NCBI GenBank assembly: GCA_029975525.1
Contig: JARKOX010000072.1
Coordinates: 1-50,887 of the forward strand
Direction of reading: 5' to 3'
Length of the DNA: 50,887 nt
Source: Prolixibacteraceae bacterium
GTDB lineage: Bacteria > Bacteroidota > Bacteroidia > Bacteroidales > Prolixibacteraceae
Shown here piece after piece: positions 26,887-35,700 of the stretch (within the stretch, counting starts at the first letter, position 1; the number at the start of each line of letters is the position of its first letter). Position numbers and translations under genes: made by a program. The notes below the pieces were generated by a model. That model was not told the DNA's origin and did not search any database. It saw nothing but the letters and a program-made list of their open reading frames with translations.

Positions 26887-27411
26887 ATGAGTAAGATTGC
26901 GATATTTTTTGGTCCGGAAAAGGGCGCAGTAAACCGGGTTGCCGACAAGATCCGTCAGCTGCTGGGCGCCGAAAAGGTTGAAATGGTCTCCGTCGCAAAT
27001 GCCACGGCAGCCAGCCTGAAACCCTTTGATAAAATTATCTTCGGAATATCCACGGTCGGAAAAGAGACCTGGGATTCCACCTTTTCGAACAACGACTGGG
27101 CGAAATTTATGCCCGAGATCAGCAAAGGCGACTTCCAGGGCAAAACCGTCGCCATTTTCGGGTTGGGCGACCACATCACCTATGCCGCCAATTTTGTCGA
27201 TTCGATGGGGCAGCTGGCCCGCGAACTGCAAAAAACCAGCGCTCACCTGGTAGGACAGGTGCCGGTCGAAGGTTACGAGTTTGAAGAGTCGGCAGCCATT
27301 ATCGACGGAATGTTTGTCGGACTACCTGTGGATGAGGATTTTGAGCCGGAGTTGACCGACGCCCGGATTGCCGCCTGGGTCGCACTTTTGAAGAATCAAC
27401 ATGGCTTCTGA
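26887..27411 (+). CDS. fldA: Long-chain flavodoxin with an unusual phosphate loop
   Basis: A 174-residue FMN-binding electron carrier fold: IAIFFG first strand, FDKIIFGISTVGKETWDS (the 50s loop with Trp near the isoalloxazine), GKTVAIFGLGDHITYAANFVDSMGQL (the 90s loop) and the long-chain insert VPVEGYEFEESAAIIDGMFVGLPVDEDFEPELTDARI. The loop that normally binds the FMN phosphate (TxTGxT in classic flavodoxins) reads GPEKGAVNRVA at residues 9-19, so the three Ser/Thr residues are replaced. It is co-transcribed with pheA and lies near a ferredoxin-dependent oxidoreductase, for which it could carry electrons (inference). Confidence 0.88.
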   Translation: MSKIAIFFGPEKGAVNRVADKIRQLLGAEKVEMVSVANATAASLKPFDKIIFGISTVGKETWDSTFSNNDWAKFMPEISKGDFQGKTVAIFGLGDHITYAANFVDSMGQLARELQKTSAHLVGQVPVEGYEFEESAAIIDGMFVGLPVDEDFEPELTDARIAAWVALLKNQHGF

Positions 27412-27421
27412 AACGTATGAT

Positions 27422-27462
27422 ATAAATCAGATAAAATTTTTTGTCTGATTTATTTGTATTTG
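27422..27462 (+). terminator. Terminator after the flavodoxin gene
   Basis: A 10-bp perfect stem (ATAAATCAGA at 27422-27431, TCTGATTTAT at 27444-27453) with a 12-nt AT-rich loop, followed by TTGTATTTGG. It closes the two-gene pheA-flavodoxin operon. Confidence 0.7.
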
Positions 27463-27556
27463 GTAAGAGAGAAAGGCTTCTGTCTTTCAAAAATTAATCA
27501 GACCGGCCTGCCCGCTTCGGTTTTGTCAAAACGTTGCCCGGGCGCTTTCAAACCGG

Positions 27557-27589
27557 TTTGTCATTTCCTAAAACCTTTAGTTACTTTAA
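27557..27589 (+). promoter_or_regulatory. Candidate promoter of the aminotransferase-regulator operon
   Basis: TTTG at 27557-27560, 21 bp, then TACTTTAA at 27582-27589 (four of six defined -7 positions). RNA would start about 10 nt before ATG 27605. Confidence 0.4.
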
Positions 27590-27604
27590 ATTAAAATTGA
27601 GCCT

Positions 27605-28933
27605 ATGAACAGTTCACCCATCTCCAAAGCGGTTGTTGAACAGAAGATCCGGGAGCTGCGGATTCCCGAGCCCGGACGTGCTTCCATCCGCGAAATTGTA
27701 GCGGTAGTCAATGCCATCGAAGCAGAAACCGGGGTGAAATATATCCGAATGGAAATGGGAGTTCCCGGCTTGTCGCCTTCCCAGGTTGGAACCGACGCCG
27801 AAATCGACGCGCTGAAACGCGGCGTGGCAGCCATCTATCCGATGATGGACGGTATTGCTCCTCTCAAACAGGAAGCGTCGCGTTTCATCAAAAATTTTAT
27901 GGATGTGGAGGTTGACCCGCGCGGCTGCATCCCCACTGTGGGCTCGATGCAGGGCACTTATGCCTCTTTTCTGGTAGCCGGAAACATCGACCCGAAGAAA
28001 GATACGACGCTGTTCGTCGACCCCGGATTTCCGGTGCAGAAACAGCAGATGATGGTACTGGGACAAAAGTTCCGCTCCTTCGATGTCTTTAATTTCCGGG
28101 GCGATAAGCTCCGTCCCAAACTCGAAGAGATTCTCCGCGAAGGCAACATCAGTTCGATCATCTATTCAAATCCCAACAATCCGGCCTGGATCTGTTTTAC
28201 TGAAGAAGAACTGCAGGTGATTGGCGAGCTGGCCACCCAGTACGATGTGATTGTAATGGAAGACTTGGCCTATTTTGCGATGGATTTCCGCAAAAACCTT
28301 TCTACGCCGGGACAGCCTCCGTTTCAGCCAACAGTGGCCAAATACACGTCCAACTACATTCTGTTTATCTCCAGCTCGAAAATATTTTCCTACGCAGGCC
28401 AGCGCTGCGCGATCATGGCGATTTCGAACGCCCTCTACGATCGCGAATATCCCAACCTGCAAAAACGGTTTCAAAGTCCGACCTTCGGTAGTACGGTTAC
28501 CCTGCGGGTGTTGTACTCGCTCTCTTCCGGAACCTGCCATTCGGCGCAGTGGGCGCTGGCAGCCATGTTCAAAGCCGCCAGCGATGGGCGTTTCAACTTT
28601 GTGGAAGAGGTGAAGGAGTATGGCGAAAAGGCAAAAATTATGAAACGTCTTTTCCTCGACAATGGCTTTTATCTGGTTTATGAGGAAGATTTGGGCGAAC
28701 CCCTGGCCGACGGCTTCTATTTTACGCTGGCTTATCCCGGCATGACCGGCGCCCAGCTGGTACAAAACCTGCTTTATTATGGTATCAGCGCCATTGCGTT
28801 GTACGATACCGGCAGCGAACGCGAAGGGTTGCGGGCCTGTGTGTCGCACGTGCAGCGCAGCCAGTTTAAAGACCTGGAAGAGCGGCTGAAACTGTTTCAT
28901 GCCGATTTTCCGGTAGCCCGTCACGGAATCTGA
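27605..28933 (+). CDS. PLP-dependent class I/II aminotransferase
   Basis: 442 residues, fold-type I aminotransferase. Seen are the internal-aldimine Lys259 in FISSSKIFSYAGQR, Asp220 in VMEDLAY (pairs with the pyridine nitrogen), SNPNNPAW at 188-195 (the Asn that contacts the ring) and the C-terminal Arg region GLRACVSHVQRSQ for the substrate carboxylate. It is longer than a typical AspC-like enzyme and begins with an unusual N-terminal helix region (VVEQKIRELRIPEPGRASIREIVAVVNAIE). Context (prephenate dehydratase, aryl-CoA ligases, 2-oxoacid oxidoreductase) suggests that it interconverts aromatic or branched 2-oxoacids and amino acids; the substrate is inferred. A Crp-type regulator follows 7 bp later. 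Confidence 0.85.
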   Translation: MNSSPISKAVVEQKIRELRIPEPGRASIREIVAVVNAIEAETGVKYIRMEMGVPGLSPSQVGTDAEIDALKRGVAAIYPMMDGIAPLKQEASRFIKNFMDVEVDPRGCIPTVGSMQGTYASFLVAGNIDPKKDTTLFVDPGFPVQKQQMMVLGQKFRSFDVFNFRGDKLRPKLEEILREGNISSIIYSNPNNPAWICFTEEELQVIGELATQYDVIVMEDLAYFAMDFRKNLSTPGQPPFQPTVAKYTSNYILFISSSKIFSYAGQRCAIMAISNALYDREYPNLQKRFQSPTFGSTVTLRVLYSLSSGTCHSAQWALAAMFKAASDGRFNFVEEVKEYGEKAKIMKRLFLDNGFYLVYEEDLGEPLADGFYFTLAYPGMTGAQLVQNLLYYGISAIALYDTGSEREGLRACVSHVQRSQFKDLEERLKLFHADFPVARHGI

Positions 28934-28940
28934 CTGAACA

Positions 28941-29507
28941 ATGGAAGAGAGCAAGGTCATATCCCGGTACAAGCTCACACTGGCTCAAATCAGCGAAATG
29001 TCGCTGAAGAATAAACCGGTGCTACTGAAAAAAGGGGAGTCGTTTCTCAACTACGGCGAAAAGACCAAAAAAATCGGAATCCTGGTGAGTGGCCTCTTGT
29101 ACGCCACCTACCTCTCTCCAGCGGGCACCGAATGGATTTCCCGGTTTTTCTATCCGCCTCAAAACTTTATTGTGAGTAACCACGAAGGGTTTTATTACGG
29201 GACCAACTCCTCGGAGGCGATCAGGGCTTACGAAGATTCGGAGCTGATCTGTATCGAAAAAGAGGAGTTTAAGAATATGCTCGACCATAACCGGCAGTTT
29301 GAACGGACGGTACGTATCCTGGCCGAAGAGAGCTACATCCAGGCGTTGCAGCGGATACACGCCCTCCAGTCGCTGAATGCCCGGCAAAGGATCCAGCAGT
29401 TTCTCGCGGAAAACAGCGCGTTGGCGTCACGCTTACAACGACAGCACATCGCCTCTTACCTCGGGATTCACCGCAATATTTTGGCAAAAGTTCTTAGCAT
29501 GATTTAA
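28941..29507 (+). CDS. Crp/Fnr-family transcriptional regulator
   Basis: 188 residues: a cyclic-nucleotide-binding-type beta-roll at about 20-115 (LLKKGESFLNYGEKTKKIGILVSGLLYATYLSPAGTEWISRFFYPPQNFI) and a short C-terminal helix-turn-helix (ASRLQRQHIASYLGIHRNILAKVL). There are no Fnr-type cysteines, and the cAMP-contacting RxS motif is not evident, so neither an Fe-S nor a cAMP signal can be claimed. It forms a two-gene unit with the aminotransferase and lies directly upstream of the oxidoreductase operon, so those genes are the likely targets. A 16-bp palindrome 4 bp after its stop codon could be its operator (inference). Confidence 0.85.
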   Translation: MEESKVISRYKLTLAQISEMSLKNKPVLLKKGESFLNYGEKTKKIGILVSGLLYATYLSPAGTEWISRFFYPPQNFIVSNHEGFYYGTNSSEAIRAYEDSELICIEKEEFKNMLDHNRQFERTVRILAEESYIQALQRIHALQSLNARQRIQQFLAENSALASRLQRQHIASYLGIHRNILAKVLSMI

Positions 29508-29510
29508 TTT

Positions 29511-29526
29511 CGCAACTTTTGTTGCG
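29511..29526. promoter_or_regulatory. 16-bp perfect palindrome after the Crp-type regulator gene
   Basis: CGCAAC at 29511-29516 and GTTGCG at 29521-29526 around TTTT. No T-run follows (TACTGG), so it is a poor terminator. Its size and symmetry suit a dimeric regulator, and it lies 144 bp before the ferredoxin gene of the oxidoreductase operon. The remaining gap to 29669 shows no gene and no well-matched promoter. Confidence 0.45.
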
Positions 29527-29669
29527 TACTGGAGTAACCGGATAAGGTAGATTTGCGACTTGCCGGTTGGGAATAAAAAGATCGTTATTTGAAAAATTAT
29601 AACGCGGGAAGGTAGAAACCGGTAGCCGGATAGAAACTTCCTGCTGAAAGAAACATAAAATGATAAGCT

Positions 29670-29894
29670 ATGGCAAAAGTCAGAGGTGCAGTCGTTGTCG
29701 ACAAAGAAGGATGTAAAGGTTGCGGGCTGTGTGTGGAAGCGTGCCCCCAGGATGTGCTGAGCCTGAACAAAGAGGTGAACAGCCGGGGGTACAACTACTC
29801 CTACATGGAAAATCCCGAAGCCTGTATCGGGTGTTCCAATTGCGGGATGGTTTGTCCCGACACCTGTATTACCATTTACCGGGTAAGAATTTGA
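29670..29894 (+). CDS. vorD: 2 x [4Fe-4S] ferredoxin-like delta subunit of 2-oxoacid:ferredoxin oxidoreductase
   Basis: 74 residues with two complete cluster motifs, [12 protein letters not shown] and [12 protein letters not shown] (CxxCxxCxxxCP twice). It should pass electrons from the TPP subunit to ferredoxin or flavodoxin. It is the first gene of the four-subunit operon (order delta, alpha, beta, gamma). VOR is used as the label; KOR- or IOR-type specificity cannot be excluded. Confidence 0.9.
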   Translation: MAKVRGAVVVDKEGCKGCGLCVEACPQDVLSLNKEVNSRGYNYSYMENPEACIGCSNCGMVCPDTCITIYRVRI

Positions 29895-29921
29895 ATGTAA
29901 AATCTTAAATGCTTGACATAC

Positions 29922-31016
29922 ATGGGAGAACTAAGATTAATGAAAGGAAATGAGGTGTTAGCCGAAGCTGCGGTCCGCTGCGGTTGCGACGGATATTTCG
30001 GTTACCCCATCACGCCCCAGTCGGAGGTGATGGAAACCCTCATGGAACTGCAACCCTGGACGACCACCGGCATGGTGGTTTTACAGGCCGAAAGTGAAGT
30101 GGCATCGATTAATATGCTGTATGGCGCTGCTGCTACCGGCAAAAAAGTGATGACCTCCTCTTCCAGTCCCGGCATCAGCCTGATGGCTGAAGGGATCTCT
30201 TATATTGCCGGGGCCGAACTGCCCTGTCTGATCGTAAATGTGCAGCGCGGCGGGCCTGGGCTGGGAACCATCCAGCCGTCGCAGGCCGACTATTTTCAGG
30301 CGGTCAAAGGCGGCGGACACGGCGACTACAAGCTGATTGTGCTGGCTCCCGCGTCGGTGCAGGAGATGAACGACTTCGTGGAGCTGGCCTTCGAGCTGGC
30401 CTTTAAATATCGCAATCCTGCCATGATTTTAACCGACGGAGCAATCGGGCAGATGATGGAAAAAGTAGAACTGTCGGACCACAAACCCCGCTGGACCAGT
30501 GAAGAGGTCCGCCAAAAATGGGGATCGTGGGCAACCGTTGGAAAAGTCCCGGGACGCCCGCACAACGTGATCACTTCGCTCGAGCTGGATTCGGGAAAAA
30601 TGGAGGTCAATAACCTGCGTTTTCAGGAAAAATATCGCAAGATGGAAGCCGAAGAGGTGCGTTTTGAAGAGATCATGTGCGAGGATGCCGAATACATTTT
30701 GATCGCCTTCGGTACTTCGTCACGGATCTGTCAGAAATCGATCGAACTGGCACGTGCCAAAGGAATTAAAGTGGGGCTGTTGCGCCCGATCACGCTTTAC
30801 CCGTTCCCCCGGCAGGCAGTGGCCAACCTGGCCCGCCGCGCCAAAGGGTTCCTGGTGGTGGAGATGAGCGCCGGTCAAATGATTGAAGATGTAAAACTGG
30901 CCGCTTTCGACGCCGGTTTGTCATTGCCGGTCGAGTATTTCGGACGGATGGGAGGCATCTTGCCCTCTCCCGGCGAAGTGGTGGAGGCGCTTGAAGAAAA
31001 ATTGATTAAAAAGTGA
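29922..31016 (+). CDS. vorB: 2-oxoacid:ferredoxin oxidoreductase, alpha subunit
   Basis: 364 residues from ATG 29922 (MGELRLMKGNEVLAEAAVRCGCDGYFGYPITPQSEV); a TTG at 29913 is in frame but less likely. The protein has the pyrimidine-binding domain of the PFOR superfamily: GYPITPQSE with a conserved Thr, the ESEVASINMLYGAAATGKKVMTSSSSPGISLMAEGISY block, and the C-terminal domain II (SSRICQKSIELARAKGIKVGLLRPITLYPFP). Such subunits bind TPP and CoA together with beta. The complex decarboxylates branched or aryl 2-oxoacids to acyl-CoA, CO2 and reduced ferredoxin, and runs in reverse in anaerobes. Its stop lies 5 bp before the beta-subunit ATG. Confidence 0.92.
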   Translation: MGELRLMKGNEVLAEAAVRCGCDGYFGYPITPQSEVMETLMELQPWTTTGMVVLQAESEVASINMLYGAAATGKKVMTSSSSPGISLMAEGISYIAGAELPCLIVNVQRGGPGLGTIQPSQADYFQAVKGGGHGDYKLIVLAPASVQEMNDFVELAFELAFKYRNPAMILTDGAIGQMMEKVELSDHKPRWTSEEVRQKWGSWATVGKVPGRPHNVITSLELDSGKMEVNNLRFQEKYRKMEAEEVRFEEIMCEDAEYILIAFGTSSRICQKSIELARAKGIKVGLLRPITLYPFPRQAVANLARRAKGFLVVEMSAGQMIEDVKLAAFDAGLSLPVEYFGRMGGILPSPGEVVEALEEKLIKK

Positions 31017-31021
31017 ACGTT

Positions 31022-31810
31022 ATGAACATCAGTGATATCATCAAGCCGGAAAATCTGGTTTACGAAAAATCGAAACTCCAGCTCAACACCATTATGCACT
31101 ACTGTCCGGGGTGCAGCAACGGCGTGGTCCACAAGCTGATCTCGGAAGTGCTTGAAGAGCTGGGCCTGCAGGAGCGCACCATTGGCGTTTCGCCGGTGGG
31201 GTGTGGCGTGTTTGCCTACAACTACATCGACATCGACTGGCAGGAGGCTGCCCACGGCCGCGCGCCGGCTGTTGCTACCGGAATTGTCCGCACCAACCCC
31301 GATAAAATTGTGTTTACCTACCAGGGCGACGGCGACCTTGCTTCCATCGGGGCTGCCGAAATTTTACACGCCTGCAACCGGGGCGAAAATATCGTCGTGG
31401 TTTTTATCAACAACGGAATTTACGGGATGACCGGCGGACAGATGGCGCCAACAACCCTGGAAGGACAGGTGACTTCAACCACTCCTTTCGGGCGGAATAT
31501 CGACCTGAACGGCTATCCCATGAAAATTACCGAGCTGATCGCCCAGCTGCCCGGAACAAGCTACGTAACCCGCCAGTCGGTGCAAACAGCTGCCGCGGTG
31601 CGTAAATGCAAAAACGCCCTGCGGAAAGCTTTCCAGAATGTGGATCAGAAAAAAGGAACCTCGTTCGTTGAAGTGGTTTCAACCTGCAATTCGGGATGGA
31701 AAATGTCGCCGGTGCAGGCCAACAAATGGATGGAAGAGAACATGTTCCCCTTCTATCCGCTGGGAGACATGAAGGACAGCGAAAAAAATGCACCGGTTTC
31801 AAAAAATTAA
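31022..31810 (+). CDS. vorA: 2-oxoacid:ferredoxin oxidoreductase, beta (TPP-binding) subunit
   Basis: 262 residues from ATG 31022; a GTG at 31013 overlapping the alpha stop (GTGA) is an alternative. CPGCSNGVVHKL holds the two N-terminal cysteines normal for this subunit, VGCGVFAYNY follows, and GDGDLASIGAAEILHACNRGENIVVVFINNGIYGMTGGQ is the TPP/Mg2+ motif (GDG to N, about 30 residues). The Cys pair plus the separate ferredoxin subunit match the four-subunit VOR/KOR/POR-like architecture. Confidence 0.92.
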   Translation: MNISDIIKPENLVYEKSKLQLNTIMHYCPGCSNGVVHKLISEVLEELGLQERTIGVSPVGCGVFAYNYIDIDWQEAAHGRAPAVATGIVRTNPDKIVFTYQGDGDLASIGAAEILHACNRGENIVVVFINNGIYGMTGGQMAPTTLEGQVTSTTPFGRNIDLNGYPMKITELIAQLPGTSYVTRQSVQTAAAVRKCKNALRKAFQNVDQKKGTSFVEVVSTCNSGWKMSPVQANKWMEENMFPFYPLGDMKDSEKNAPVSKN

Positions 31811-31822
31811 AAACGGAAAATT

Positions 31823-32374
31823 ATGACGGAAGAAATTATCATAGCTGGTTTCGGAGGACAGGGCGTTCTTTCGATGGGCAAAATTTTGGCCTATTCGGGA
31901 ATTATGGAAGACAAGGAGGTGACCTGGTTCCCGTCGTACGGGCCTGAAATGCGCGGCGGAACAGCCAACGTGACGGTCATCGTCAGCGACGGCCGCATCA
32001 GCTCGCCGGTGCTGCACGAATACGACACGGCGATCATCCTCAACCAGCAGTCGATGGACAAGTTTGAGCAGGCCGTAAAACCCGGCGGCGTTCTGATTTA
32101 TGACCCCAACGGAATTATCCGCCCGCCCAAACGGACCGATATCAACATTTACAAGGTAGAAGGGACCCGCGCTGCCATTGAAATGGGCAATCCGAAGGTG
32201 TTCAACATGATTGTTCTGGGCGGCTACCTGAAAGTGAAACCGGTAGTTACCCTGCAAAATGTGGAACGCGGCCTGGAGAAATCGCTGCCTCCCCGTTACC
32301 ACAATATGATCCCGCTAAACCTTACGGCTATCCGCAAAGGCGGCGAAATTCTGGAAGCCATGCCTAAACCGTAA
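31823..32374 (+). CDS. vorC: 2-oxoacid:ferredoxin oxidoreductase, gamma subunit
   Basis: 183 residues, the CoA-binding-associated gamma domain: IIAGFGGQGVLSMGKILAYSGI (glycine-rich opening), VTWFPSYGPEMRGGTANVTVIVSD and NMIVLGGYLKVKP are characteristic. It starts 12 bp after beta and is the last gene; two terminators follow within 110 bp. Confidence 0.92.
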   Translation: MTEEIIIAGFGGQGVLSMGKILAYSGIMEDKEVTWFPSYGPEMRGGTANVTVIVSDGRISSPVLHEYDTAIILNQQSMDKFEQAVKPGGVLIYDPNGIIRPPKRTDINIYKVEGTRAAIEMGNPKVFNMIVLGGYLKVKPVVTLQNVERGLEKSLPPRYHNMIPLNLTAIRKGGEILEAMPKP

Positions 32375-32393
32375 CCCGAAGCGGTTCTGCAAC

Positions 32394-32426
32394 CAGGGAG
32401 GCGTCCTGAGTGCGTCTCCTGTTTTT
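32394..32426 (+). terminator. First of two tandem terminators after vorC
   Basis: GGAGGCG (32397-32403) pairs with CGTCTCC (32413-32419) with one G-T wobble, can be extended outward with a bulge, and is followed by TGTTTTTG. Confidence 0.65.
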
Positions 32427-32428
32427 GA

Positions 32429-32483
32429 AATCAGTATTGTTGACCAGGCTTTAAAGGTCAGGCTCAATACTGATTTTTTATTT
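32429..32483 (+). terminator. Second tandem terminator after vorC
   Basis: AATCAGTATTG (32429-32439) and CAATACTGATT (32464-32474) form a perfect 11-bp stem; GACC/GGTC inside the loop can add an inner stem. TTTTTTATTT follows the stem. Confidence 0.85.
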
Positions 32484-32708
32484 AAAAGCTTGTATATTAG
32501 TGCTATCTTTCAGCTGAACAGTTTTCTTTTTTGAACGAAGAGCCGGATATTACCTTTCTTTTTGTATTATTGCGCGCAAAATACGAGAGAGTTTAAAAGA
32601 CAATATTTTTTCAGATTTTTTGTATAACAACCACATGAAGCGATTTGTGTGGTGTTTTAGTTTTCAGAAAAACGGTTCTGAACAGAATCAACCAGGAGAG
32701 CCTGACTT

Positions 32709-35700
32709 ATGAGAAGGAGAATTCTTTTTTTATTGATCTGCCTGATGGGGGCCCAAATCGTGCATGGCCAGGGAAACCGCATTTCCGGCATTGTAACAAG
32801 TTTTGAAACCCATGCGCCGGTATTTGGAGTGTCGGTTATTGTAAAAGGCACCACGGTTGGTACCATCACCGACCGTAACGGTTTCTACCAGCTCGACCTG
32901 CCGTTTCCGGAGGCTGTCCTTGCTTTCACCTATTTGGGGATGAAAAGCACGGAGGTAGCTGTGGAAGGCAACACGGTGAATGTGGAGCTCCATCCCGAAT
33001 CTTACGGACTGGAAGAGGTGATGGTGGTGGCCTACGGCAAAGTTGCGCGGGAGGCGTTTGTGGGATCAGCGGCGCTGATCAAGTCCGGAAGACTGGAAAA
33101 ATTTCAAACCACCAATGTAACCAAAGCCTTGCAGGGATTGGTTTCGGGCGTGATGACCACCTCCGGTTCGGGACAGCCCGGCGAAGGCGCTGCCATCCGT
33201 ATCAGGGGAATCAGCTCTTTCAACGAGGTGGAGCCGCTGATTGTGGTCGATGGTTTTCCTTATGGTGGCGATCTCAGCTCACTGCCTGTCGGCGATATCG
33301 AGTTGGTGACGGTGCTCAAGGATGCTACTGCCACCGCCCTGTATGGCTCGCGGGCCGCTGCCGGCGTTATCATGATCACTACCCGGAAAGGAGCTGATGG
33401 AGCTTCGAAACTTGAAATCAACACCACCTGCGGAATCTCCGGACGTGCCGTTCCGTCGTACCAGCGGGTTTCGACCGCACAATATTATGAACTCATGTGG
33501 GAGGCGCTCCGGAACAGCTTGTTGGCGCAGGGAAAATCGGCAGCAGAAGCGGCTGCGCTGGCTTCGGGTAACCTGGTTTCGACCCTTGGCGGCTACAACG
33601 CCTACCAGGTTGCGGACAATGAGCTGGTAGGTACCGACGGAAAAATTAATCCTGCCGCTTCGCTGTTGTGGGAAGATGATTGGGAAAAAGAGGCTTTTGT
33701 TACCGGTTACCGCCGCGAAGTAAGCCTGCGGGCAAGTGGTGCCATCAACCAGGCTAACTATTTTGCCTCGGTGTCGGCGCTGGATGAAGCCGGCATTGTG
33801 AAAGCTTCTGACTACAAACGTTATGCAGCCCGTTTAAACCTGAATGCCCCGGTAAACAAGTGGATTGACCTGGGAATGAGTTTGTCGGGCGCCATTTCGG
33901 GACAAAATTATCCCGAAAACCTCGCCGGTTCTTTTCTCAATGTTTTCAAATTTACCCGCGAAGTACCACCGGTCTTCCCGGTTTATGCGTACGATGGGGC
34001 GGGGAACCGGCAAACGGGTCCCGACGGCAATCCTTTATTCGATTTTGGAAAAGCATTCGGGCGCTCCCGTTCTTACGGATCGGCGGTCAACCCGCTGGCC
34101 ACCGCGGTTTTGGATAAACGCCAGTACACCCGCGACAATGTTTCGGCCCGCTCGTCGCTGGCTTTTCAACTGGCCAGAGGACTGGAGTTCAGCGTCAGCG
34201 GAAGTGTGGACTATTTGACATTTAATGTGCTGAACCATGAAAACAGCCAGATGGGGGCAGCTGCCAGTTTTAAAGGACGTTCAACCCGGAAGAATGACCG
34301 CAGCCTTACCTTCAGCGCCAATCAGCTGCTCCGCTACGATACTGTCTGGGGGCAGCATCACCTCGGCGCAATGGCCGGGCATGAGTCGTTCAGTTTGAAG
34401 ATTAACCATCTGGAAGCGATTCGTTCCGGATTTCCGCTGCCCGGGCTTTTTGAGCTGAATGCTGCGGCAAAATCGGAAGGATCGGGTTCTTATGAAGACA
34501 ACTACCGGATTGAAAGTTATTTGGGCAAGGTTGATTACAACTATGCCGGAAAATATTACGCCAATGTCAGCATTCGCCGTGACGGTAATTCGATTTTCCA
34601 CCAGGACCGGCGGTGGGCCGATTTCTGGTCGGCCGGTGTGGCCTGGAAGATCTCGGAGGAGGAGTTTCTGAACGAGCTGTCGTGGCTGAACACCCTGCGG
34701 CTGAAAGCCAGCTATGGCGAACAGGGAAATGATAAAATCGGCACCTATTATGCCTACCAGGGATTGTATGAGGTGGGCTGGAACAATGTCAGTTACCCGG
34801 GCATGCTTGCCAACCGGTTGCCCACTCCCGACCTCACCTGGGAGTCGCTGAAATCGGCCAATATCGGCGCCGAAATGAAGTTTTTGCACCGCTTCCTGAT
34901 CAACCTGGAGTATTATCGCAAAGACAACAGCAACCTGCTGTTTGCCATGCCACTGTCGCCATCTACCGGCTTCGGCTCTGTCGATGCCAATATCGCCCAG
35001 CTGCGCAACGAGGGTTTTGAACTCGATATCACGACCTGGCTGGTTAAAACGCCCAAAGTGGAATGGTCGGTGGAGATGAACTTCTGGAACCTGAAAAACA
35101 GGATCATGAGTTTATCGCAGCAATATATCATCAACGGAACCAAACGTTGGGAGGTGGGACGATCGGTTTACGATTTCTGGCTGCAGGAGTATGCCGGGGT
35201 AAATCCGGAAACCGGAAAATCACGCTGGTATAAAGATGAGTACAAAACCGGCGCCGGAGGTGTTCCCGAAAGAACCGGAAACCGTATCCTCACGGAAAAA
35301 TATTCAGAAGCAACCCGCTATTATCAGGGCTCTTCCCTTCCCGGACTGATGGGAGGGGTGGCCAGTACGATTCAGGCACAGGGCTTCGATGTGTCGGTTT
35401 TTGTCAATTATGCGCTGGGTGGAAGGGTGTTGGACAGAGGCTACCAGACCATCATGCACAGCGGACAGATTTACCACTGGCACCAGGATATTTTGGAGCG
35501 GTGGACGCCGGAAAACAGGGAGACCACCATTCCGATCCTTGACCGCGACCAGAATGCAAATGCCCAATCTTCCCGCTTTCTGACCAGCGGCGATTATTTC
35601 TCCCTCCGGAATGTCACCCTTGGATACCAGCTTCCGGCTAACCTGCTGATGCAGAAAAAAGTCTCCGGCCTCCGGTTGTTCCTTTCGGGCGATAACCTGC

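Larger units (their letters stand above)
32375..32708 (+). other. Intergenic region between the oxidoreductase operon and a SusC gene
   Basis: 334 bp with no gene. It starts with two tandem terminators (listed). The rest is AT-rich with several partial -7 matches, such as TATCTTTC around 32500 and TACCTTTC near 32550, none with a well-spaced TTTG. The promoter of the downstream SusC/D pair must lie here but cannot be fixed by eye. No ECF-sigma/anti-sigma pair precedes this SusC. Confidence 0.5.

Noticed and set aside
29530-29640. Promoter for the vorDBAC operon
   Set aside because: TTTG copies are present (for example near 29552), but no TAnnTTTG-like element lies 19-21 bp downstream of one.
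32660-32690. TTCTG-AA-CAGAA dyad before the SusC gene at 32709
   Set aside because: Half-sites of 5 bp in AT-rich DNA are expected by chance; there is no second copy or known regulator to support it.
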